From Burkholderiales bacterium (GTDB lineage Bacteria; Pseudomonadota; Gammaproteobacteria; Burkholderiales; SHXO01), in assembly GCA_026125625.1 (NCBI GenBank), contig JAHCKU010000122.1, forward strand, positions 1 to 8,347: a stretch of 8,347 nucleotides of DNA, in the 5' to 3' direction. The translations under genes were made by a program, and so were the position numbers. The notes under the pieces are model-generated. The model did no database searches. It was given only the letters and a program-made list of their open reading frames with translations, and had not been told where the DNA came from. Below, in pieces: positions 1-4,352 of this stretch (positions are counted from its first letter, which is position 1; the number at the start of each line of letters is the position of its first letter).

Positions 1-396
1 TTCCCTGGCTGCCGATAGCTCCTGCTGCGCCGCCTCGCGCCGATGCCGGGGCTGACCCGCCAGCTCCAGTGTCTGCGCCAACCCCAGATTCCACTCGGTC
101 GCCCGGCCGTTCTCCGGAAGACGGCGCCGGTCGACACCCGCGGACAGTTCCGGGTTGTTCCACAGCAAGGCATTGGCCTCGCTCGATTGCGCCTCCAGCG
201 CCTGCACTTCGGCACGCGCATTGCGCAAGGCGGGGCTTTGCCAGGCGGCGATCTGCAGCGCCTGCTCGAGGTCGAGCAACGGCGCGGCGCGCGCGACGAG
301 ACTATCGGGCGCTGCGAGCGCCAGGATCAAGAACAGCCAACTCCAGCGACGAAATGAATCGCGAACGGCATGCGCTGCCGCAGGACGAGCGTGCAT
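1..396 (-). CDS. TolC family outer-membrane efflux protein, CzcC-like (partial, N-terminal 132 residues)
   Basis: Reading the minus strand from the ATG at 396 gives an open frame that continues past the left edge. It begins with a basic n-region and a hydrophobic stretch (WLFLILALAAPDSLVARA, about residues 19-36) that fits a Sec signal peptide. The mature start, LLDLEQALQIAAWQSPALRN, is followed by ARAEVQALEAQ, a NPELSAGV segment and LAQTLELAGQPRHRREAA. This is the usual opening of TolC/CzcC-type outer-membrane factors: the first helix of the periplasmic barrel, the first outer-membrane strands and the return helix. In the family these trimeric channels take substrate from an RND pump and its periplasmic adaptor and release it outside the cell. 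A purine-rich ribosome site (GGAGAGGAAG) lies 4 bases before the ATG. The CzcI-like gene 56 bp upstream favours a metal-efflux (czcCBA-type) role. Substrate specificity cannot be read from this fragment. Confidence 0.85.
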   Translation of the reverse strand, partial: MHARPAAAHAVRDSFRRWSWLFLILALAAPDSLVARAAPLLDLEQALQIAAWQSPALRNARAEVQALEAQSSEANALLWNNPELSAGVDRRRLPENGRATEWNLGLAQTLELAGQPRHRREAAQQELSAARE

Positions 397-426
397 GGAC
401 CTTCCTCTCCGGCCAGAACAGACAAG

Positions 427-448
427 CGCATCGCACTACGGCGATGCG
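427..448 (-). repeat. Intercistronic hairpin between the czcI-like and czcC-like genes
   Basis: A perfect inverted repeat has 8-base arms, CGCATCGC and GCGATGCG, separated by a 6-base loop. It begins a few bases after the stop of the upstream small gene and lies about 30 bases before the start of the TolC-like gene. On the transcribed strand it is followed by a moderately T-rich but broken stretch (CTTGTCTGTTCTGG). It could act as a leaky terminator or an mRNA-processing or stability element that lowers expression of the downstream gene. There is no clean U-tract, so I do not call a true terminator. Confidence 0.5.
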
Positions 449-452
449 GCGT

Positions 453-809
453 TCACACAGCCGGATGAGGACGGGGAGGAGGAAGCTGGAGCGAGGGTGA
501 GATCGCAGGGAGCGCACGGTCCGCCTGCACGGGCGGAATGCTCATCTGCGGCACATCACTGGTAGAAGGTGCAGAAGAAACGGCCTGCAGATGTCCTGCA
601 ACGTGGCAGCGATGATCGCAATGACCGTCGGCTGCGGCACCGGATGCAGAGCCGTCGTTGCTGTCATCGCATTGGATCGGTGCCGAACCCGAAGTGAAAT
701 CGGCAATGGATGCCGCTCCGGCCCATGCACCCCAGATGCCCGTCCACAGGACGATGGCTGTCAGGGCAAGCATGAAGGCGCGGTGGAAGCGGAACATGCG
801 CGGCAGCAT
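453..809 (-). CDS. Small exported His/Cys-containing protein, CzcI-like
   Basis: The product is about 118 residues. A basic n-region (MLPRMFRFHR) and a hydrophobic core (FMLALTAIVLWTGIWGAWAGA) give a convincing signal peptide, so it is probably periplasmic. The mature part is low-complexity, rich in Ser, Ala, Pro and Asp. It has one metal-ligand cluster (GHCDHRCHVAGH, roughly residues 62-73), another Cys shortly before it, and a Pro-rich tail. This size, layout and position directly before a CzcC-like gene match the CzcI family encoded at the head of czcICBA operons in betaproteobacteria, where it is thought to modulate metal resistance. The match rests on architecture and context, not clear sequence identity. 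The start is uncertain. ATG at 809 has a weak GCGAG nine bases upstream, ATG at 797 fits the signal peptide equally well, and an in-frame GTG at 830 overlaps the stop codon of a kdoO remnant and is less likely. Confidence 0.6.
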   Translation of the reverse strand: MLPRMFRFHRAFMLALTAIVLWTGIWGAWAGAASIADFTSGSAPIQCDDSNDGSASGAAADGHCDHRCHVAGHLQAVSSAPSTSDVPQMSIPPVQADRALPAISPSLQLPPPRPHPAV

Positions 810-826
810 AGCACGCGGCTCGCTGC

Positions 827-874
827 TCACACCAGCACTCGACCAGTCATGCGCTCGAGCACGCGCAGCGGCGC
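827..874 (-). pseudogene. Duplicated 3' end of the Kdo hydroxylase gene (kdoO remnant)
   Basis: Read on the minus strand this stretch encodes APLRVLERMTGRVLV followed by TGA. The intact Kdo hydroxylase at 3336-4220 ends APLRVLERKTGRALV and TGA. At the DNA level 43 of 48 bases agree, and 25 consecutive bases (850-874 against 3359-3383) are identical. Similarity stops abruptly on both sides. Upstream, the next in-frame codons do not resemble the hydroxylase and reach a stop. The fragment is therefore a broken copy of the gene's last 15 codons in direct orientation, 2.5 kb from the intact copy, and cannot be functional as protein. Confidence 0.85.
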
Positions 875-898
875 CCCTTTACCTCGTCACATCTTTCG

Positions 899-949
899 GC
901 GCCGAACCGGCGCGAAGACCAGTCCAACGGACTCAACCCATTTACTGGG
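899..949. repeat. Cluster of three short inverted repeats after the GloVer-repeat gene
   Basis: Three small perfect inverted repeats lie close together in the gap downstream of the propeller gene. They are GCGCCG-AAC-CGGCGC (899-913), AGTCC-AAC-GGACT (921-933) and CCCA-TTTAC-TGGG (937-949). The first can be lengthened by pairing CTTT-side bases with GAAG around a bulge. None is followed by a T-run on either strand, so they are not canonical intrinsic terminators. They may form a structured 3' end for the propeller transcript or operators for the czc-like genes. I found no convincing -10/-35 pair for czcI here. Confidence 0.35.
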
Positions 950-976
950 CACACAGCCGGGTGCGGATACGAGCCG

Positions 977-3136
977 CTAAGGCACCGGCGCGTAACCGTC
1001 CTTCTTGACCTGCTCGTTGGCCCACGTGAAGTCCGGATCGGACGGCGGCACGATCTTCACATCCACATACTCGGCCGGCAGCTGCTTCCCCTTGTTGAGA
1101 TCCGGCAAGACGTTCGGTCCGCCGGACAGATCGACCTCCCACCGCACTTCGCGCGTCCAGTGCACCTCGCTCACGACCTTGCAGTTGCACACGACGTAGC
1201 TCTTGAAGGTGGCGCGCCACGTTTCGTGCGCGCCCTCGTTGAAGATCGGCTTCGCGAAGCTCGGTTGGTCGAAGATCTTCACGCTGAAGGGGCCGGTGAT
1301 GCGCGGGGTACCGTTGCCTTGGTCGTAGTAGGCGTTCGGCTTGCCCGACGAGCCGTCGGTGTGCCAGGCGGGATTGTCCGGGTCGGTCGTGAACTGGTAG
1401 CTGTTGTCGAGGTTCGCGTCGCACGCCGTACCGGGCGCGTAGCCGCCGCCGACCAATTGGTTGGTGACGTCGCGCTTTTCGCGATGGATGAACTGCAGGA
1501 TGTGCGGGTTGCGGCAGTTCTGCACGTCGATGGTGATGCCGTCCTCGAGCCGAACCTCCACCTCCCTCTCCTCGCACGCCGGCGCCGGTGGCATCTTCCG
1601 CTTGATCGTGAACGGCGGCAGTTTCACGCCGGTGCGCACTTCGATTACGACCGGTTCCTTCTGCCCCTCCACCGCCACGTCCTCGGTTGCCGCGACCACG
1701 CCGCCATAGAACTTGGGCGGCGCGTTGAGATTGCGCACTGGCGGAAGATCGATGCCGCTCAGGCGAAAGATCACGCCGCCATCGTGCGCACCGCCTTCGT
1801 AGGTGGTGCCGTAGAAGTTGCCGTCGTGTTCGAACAGCGTGGTCATCGGCTTGCGGCCGGTCGCCCCCCAACGCCACGGATGGCGATGCAAGACCTCGAA
1901 TTCGCCGGTCGTTTTCACGCGATACAGCACACCACGATGTTCGCCGCCATAACGTGCGGCACCGTAGAGATAGGTCGTGCCACTCCCGTCGGTGTGCGCG
2001 GTAAGCCCTGCCAGCGGCTCGGCACCATCCGCAGTGCCGTCGAATGTGTGCAGCACGTCGAAGGTGCCGGCTGACGAGATCGTGTAGACAACGCCCGCAC
2101 CGGCCTTCCCGTTGGGCAGCATGCCGCCACTGAGCGTGGTGCCGTAGAGGGTCACGCCCGCGCCCCCATCGGACAACACGACGACCGAGTGCGGTCGTGC
2201 TCCGTCCGTACCGCTAAAGCGATGCAGCGTGGTGAGCTTGCCCGAGGTGTCCGCGCGGAACACCGTGCCGAAGTCGCCTTTCGCGTAACCCCAGGTCACC
2301 CCGTAGAGCCGGCCGTCGGGGCCCGGGGTGAGCGTCATGGGAAAGCTGCTGTGGGCACCACTGAACAGGCATTGCGCGCGCAGCTGCGCATCCGTGATGT
2401 CCGGATCGCTCGGCACGGCGCCGCCCGTGCACAAGGCCGTGATACCGCTCTCGCCCTTGTACGGCTGCACCTTGTAGAGCACGCCGTACTTCTGGTTCTG
2501 CGAATACGCTGCGACCCCGTAGAAGCTGCCGTCGGTTGCCCGCACCGGTGCCGAGACCGGGTAGCCGCCCGCAGCGTTGAGGCGTTGCTGCGGCGAGTAC
2601 TTGCAGGGCTTGTCCTTGTCCGGGCAACTCTCGGGCTCGATGCCGGCGAGTGCACCGTTGCGAAACGTGTGCAAGCGCTCGAGCGCGCCGCTGTCCGGTG
2701 AAAATCGGAACAAGGTGCCGGCGCCGGTTCGCTCCTGGCCCTTGCCAACCGGATAGCGCCCGCCGCTGAACGTGGTGCCGTACATCCAGTTGCCACCGTC
2801 GTTCACGAGGCCGCCGACCGGTCCCCGCCCGGTCTGCGCGACATCGAAGTCGACCAGCACCGCGAACGCGCCGGTGGAGGGTGACACCTTGAAGATCGTG
2901 CCGTCGCCGTTCTGGCCCCCGGAGGGGGAGGTGGTATAGAGGTCGCCGTCTGCGCCCTTCGCGAACACGCCAGGGGCGCTCGGCCACATCGGGTCGCCGA
3001 CCTGGCCGCCGAAATCGCGCAGCACGCACATTCGCGCACCGGGTGAATAGGTGGCGGGGGCGGGGGATTGCGCCGCGGCGCTCGGGGCCACGAGGCACAG
3101 GATGAGTACGCGCTGCCAGAGGAACGACGTAGGCAT
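977..3136 (-). CDS. Secreted GloVer-repeat (TIGR03803-type) beta-propeller-like protein with unrecognised C-terminal domain
   Basis: The product is 719 residues from the ATG at 3136. This start is preferred over an in-frame TTG at 3166 because GAGG lies seven bases upstream, the signal peptide begins there (MPTSFLWQRVLILCLVAPSAAAQ), and a TATGAT -10-like box covers 3170-3175. Residues about 60-462 hold seven copies of a repeat with an LYGTT.SGG-like strand, then G.(V/I)(F/Y)(K/R)V and a (V/L)LH.F ending. Copies start near residues 64, 115, 202, 274, 327, 387 and 438. This is the pattern of the 'choice-of-anchor tandem repeat GloVer' family, and seven copies fit a seven-bladed propeller. Residues about 470-719 form a separate region with five cysteines (521, 541, 572, 650, 652) and many aromatic residues, which I do not recognise. 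No anchor such as a PEP-CTERM motif is visible. It is probably a periplasmic or extracellular binding or scaffold protein. The gene is flanked by direct copies of the kdoO 3' end. Confidence 0.8.
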   Translation of the reverse strand: MPTSFLWQRVLILCLVAPSAAAQSPAPATYSPGARMCVLRDFGGQVGDPMWPSAPGVFAKGADGDLYTTSPSGGQNGDGTIFKVSPSTGAFAVLVDFDVAQTGRGPVGGLVNDGGNWMYGTTFSGGRYPVGKGQERTGAGTLFRFSPDSGALERLHTFRNGALAGIEPESCPDKDKPCKYSPQQRLNAAGGYPVSAPVRATDGSFYGVAAYSQNQKYGVLYKVQPYKGESGITALCTGGAVPSDPDITDAQLRAQCLFSGAHSSFPMTLTPGPDGRLYGVTWGYAKGDFGTVFRADTSGKLTTLHRFSGTDGARPHSVVVLSDGGAGVTLYGTTLSGGMLPNGKAGAGVVYTISSAGTFDVLHTFDGTADGAEPLAGLTAHTDGSGTTYLYGAARYGGEHRGVLYRVKTTGEFEVLHRHPWRWGATGRKPMTTLFEHDGNFYGTTYEGGAHDGGVIFRLSGIDLPPVRNLNAPPKFYGGVVAATEDVAVEGQKEPVVIEVRTGVKLPPFTIKRKMPPAPACEEREVEVRLEDGITIDVQNCRNPHILQFIHREKRDVTNQLVGGGYAPGTACDANLDNSYQFTTDPDNPAWHTDGSSGKPNAYYDQGNGTPRITGPFSVKIFDQPSFAKPIFNEGAHETWRATFKSYVVCNCKVVSEVHWTREVRWEVDLSGGPNVLPDLNKGKQLPAEYVDVKIVPPSDPDFTWANEQVKKDGYAPVP

Positions 3137-3163
3137 GAATGGCCTCGGGGGTTTGGGAATCAG

Positions 3164-3175
3164 CAATTCATCATA
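3164..3175 (-). promoter_or_regulatory. Possible -10 box for the GloVer-repeat gene
   Basis: TATGAT on the minus strand (rc of 3170-3175) matches five of six bases of the sigma-70 -10 consensus. Transcription would start near 3163 and give a leader of about 27 nt before the ATG at 3136. No good -35 hexamer is present at 16-18 bp, so the call rests on the -10 and its position. Confidence 0.3.
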
Positions 3176-3205
3176 CGAGGATTCATCGCTCGCGCCTCCC
3201 CGCTG

Positions 3206-3273
3206 TCATTCCGACCGCAGGGAGGAATCCTCGCCGTGGACGGTACACAACGGGGATCCCTCGCTGAAAGATG
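3206..3273. repeat. REP/MITE-like palindromic repeat ('CHSDRREES' type)
   Basis: The left arm, TCATTCCGACCGCAGGGAGG followed by AATCCTC (3206-3232), is related as an imperfect inverted repeat to GGGGATCCCTCGCTGAAAG ATGA (3252-3274). This TCATTCCGA..GCAG.GAGGAATC sequence is a widely dispersed bacterial intergenic palindrome. When wrongly translated it gives the peptide CHSDRREESS, a familiar sign of a spurious ORF. It lies upstream of the GloVer-repeat gene and downstream of kdoO, the usual intergenic location. The exact ends are uncertain, and copy number in the genome cannot be judged from one window. Confidence 0.6.
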
Positions 3274-3278
3274 ATGTA

Positions 3279-3335
3279 CCGATTAGCCGCGCACCCGCTT
3301 CGAGTAGTCTGACGAAAGGACGGTGCGCAAATCGG
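3279..3335 (-). terminator. Long hairpin immediately after kdoO stop, possible 3' end structure
   Basis: Inverted arms CCGATT..GCGCACC (3279-3295) and GGTGCGC.AATCGG (3322-3335) pair over 13 bp. They are interrupted only by an asymmetric internal loop (AGCC against A). The 26-base apical region contains a further weak TTCG/CGAA pairing. The structure begins at the base following the kdoO stop codon, which suggests it shapes the 3' end of the kdoO transcript. No U-tract follows, so it may be a Rho-assisted terminator or an exonuclease barrier and not a classic intrinsic terminator. Confidence 0.4.
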
Positions 3336-4220
3336 TCACACCAGCGCGCGCCCGGTCTTGCGCTCGAGCACGCGCAGCGGCGCGGTTTCCGGACGCCGCA
3401 TGCCGCTGACCGGCAGCATCCAGGTCTGCTCCAGCATCATCGCCCCGCTCATCACCGCATGCAGGACCTGATCGGAGAACACGATCCAGGTCGACCCAGG
3501 CGGAAATTCCACGCGCTGCTGCGGCATGTCGCGCTGGTAGTCCAGATCCGCCTTGGTGCGGTCATGCAGCTCCAGCATGTAGTGATCGAAGGCCAAACGG
3601 CGGCGCTTGGTCACGTGCAGTGCATGCAGCAGCGCCGCCTCGCCCGGCCACTGCCGGCGTGCACGCGGCAGGATCCTGTCCGCCATGTCCGCGAACGGCT
3701 CGCCCACGCGCCACACGCGCGGTTTGCCGTGCGGGTTGACGTTGGTGAACACGCGCAGCAGGCGCGCGCCATGAGTGGGATTGGAGGGAAAGGCGTCAGC
3801 ATGCAGGCGCGTGTCGTCCTTGCGCCATGAGCTGGTTCGTCCCTCGATCTCGAACGGCCGGAAGCTGGTGTTGCCGGGATCCAGCTGCGCGACGTAGTGA
3901 GGAAACAGCGCGCTCACCAGCTGCTGCGCTTGTCCTGAGAAACGCTCCAGCATCGCCGAAAGCGCGGCGAGATCCTGCGACGCACCCGCGGCGCCGCGCA
4001 GCGTGCGCTGCCGGCCACGCAGATAGATGTTCTTGGATTTGCCGTCCGACCATTGCGTGGACAGGAAACGCTGCTCGTCGGGCTTCACTTCGAAACGCAG
4101 GTGCGGCAGATAGAGCACCCGGCCCGTCTCCAGTGCATCCGTCGCCGCCGCCTGCTGCGCCGGCTCCAGCGACGGATTCCAGGTTTCCAGGGACAACTGC
4201 TCGATCAGATTGAGTGCCAC
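3336..4220 (-). CDS. kdoO: Kdo hydroxylase family protein (Fe(II)/2-oxoglutarate-dependent dioxygenase)
   Basis: The product is 294 residues, the usual length for KdoO. In this family the enzyme uses Fe(II), O2 and 2-oxoglutarate to hydroxylate C3 of 3-deoxy-D-manno-oct-2-ulosonic acid in the LPS inner core, giving Ko. Visible support is the segment TRLHADAFPSNPTHGARLLR, with H140 and D142 as the first two iron ligands, and the late strand STWIVFSDQVLHAVMSG, with H254 as the third. The N-terminal NLIEQLS..W and the FRPFEIEGRTSSWRKDD segment also look right for the family. The protein has no signal peptide, so it is cytosolic, acting on lipid A precursors or core at the inner face of the membrane. 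The start is a GTG at 4220, the only in-frame start after an upstream stop, with a weak AGG five bases before it. Its last 15 codons are duplicated at 827-874. The assignment is by recalled family pattern, so a related 2OG oxygenase remains possible. Confidence 0.82.
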   Translation of the reverse strand: MALNLIEQLSLETWNPSLEPAQQAAATDALETGRVLYLPHLRFEVKPDEQRFLSTQWSDGKSKNIYLRGRQRTLRGAAGASQDLAALSAMLERFSGQAQQLVSALFPHYVAQLDPGNTSFRPFEIEGRTSSWRKDDTRLHADAFPSNPTHGARLLRVFTNVNPHGKPRVWRVGEPFADMADRILPRARRQWPGEAALLHALHVTKRRRLAFDHYMLELHDRTKADLDYQRDMPQQRVEFPPGSTWIVFSDQVLHAVMSGAMMLEQTWMLPVSGMRRPETAPLRVLERKTGRALV

Positions 4221-4245
4221 GTGCCTGCGGTGAAGACCTGTATCG

Positions 4246-4260
4246 TCGCTATTGTAGCGA
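4246..4260. promoter_or_regulatory. Palindrome overlapping a -10-like box upstream of kdoO
   Basis: TCGCTA-TTG-TAGCGA is a perfect inverted repeat with 6-base arms. On the minus strand it contains TACAAT (rc of 4251-4256), five of six bases of the sigma-70 -10 consensus, about 30 bases before the GTG start of kdoO. The best -35 candidate, GTGACC, is 19 bp upstream and weak. A dyad across a -10 box is a plausible repressor site, but no regulator is encoded nearby. Confidence 0.35.
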
Positions 4261-4352
4261 GGGGTGGGAAGCCGGGGTCACGTCCATCGACTGTTGTACT
4301 CGATCTTACGGGTACCCCATGAACCACGACTCGCAGGCAAACACTCGAGGCG

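Noticed and set aside
899..913. Intrinsic terminator for the GloVer-repeat gene
   Set aside because: The GCGCCG/CGGCGC hairpin is real, but neither strand has a T-run after it. I keep it only as an inverted repeat.
1160..2074. Long plus-strand open frame of about 300 codons, with another in 2214-3098 minus
   Set aside because: Both overlap the GloVer-repeat gene in other frames. Their Arg/Ala/Val-rich translations have no domain features and arise from high-GC codon bias.
827..3383. A mobile element bounded by the kdoO direct repeats
   Set aside because: No transposase, integrase or terminal inverted repeats are present between the repeats, so an active element cannot be claimed. Only the repeat itself is reported.
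3051..3830. Plus-strand open frame containing CHSDRREESSPW
   Set aside because: It is antisense to two well-supported minus-strand genes, and its recognisable peptide comes from a noncoding palindromic repeat.
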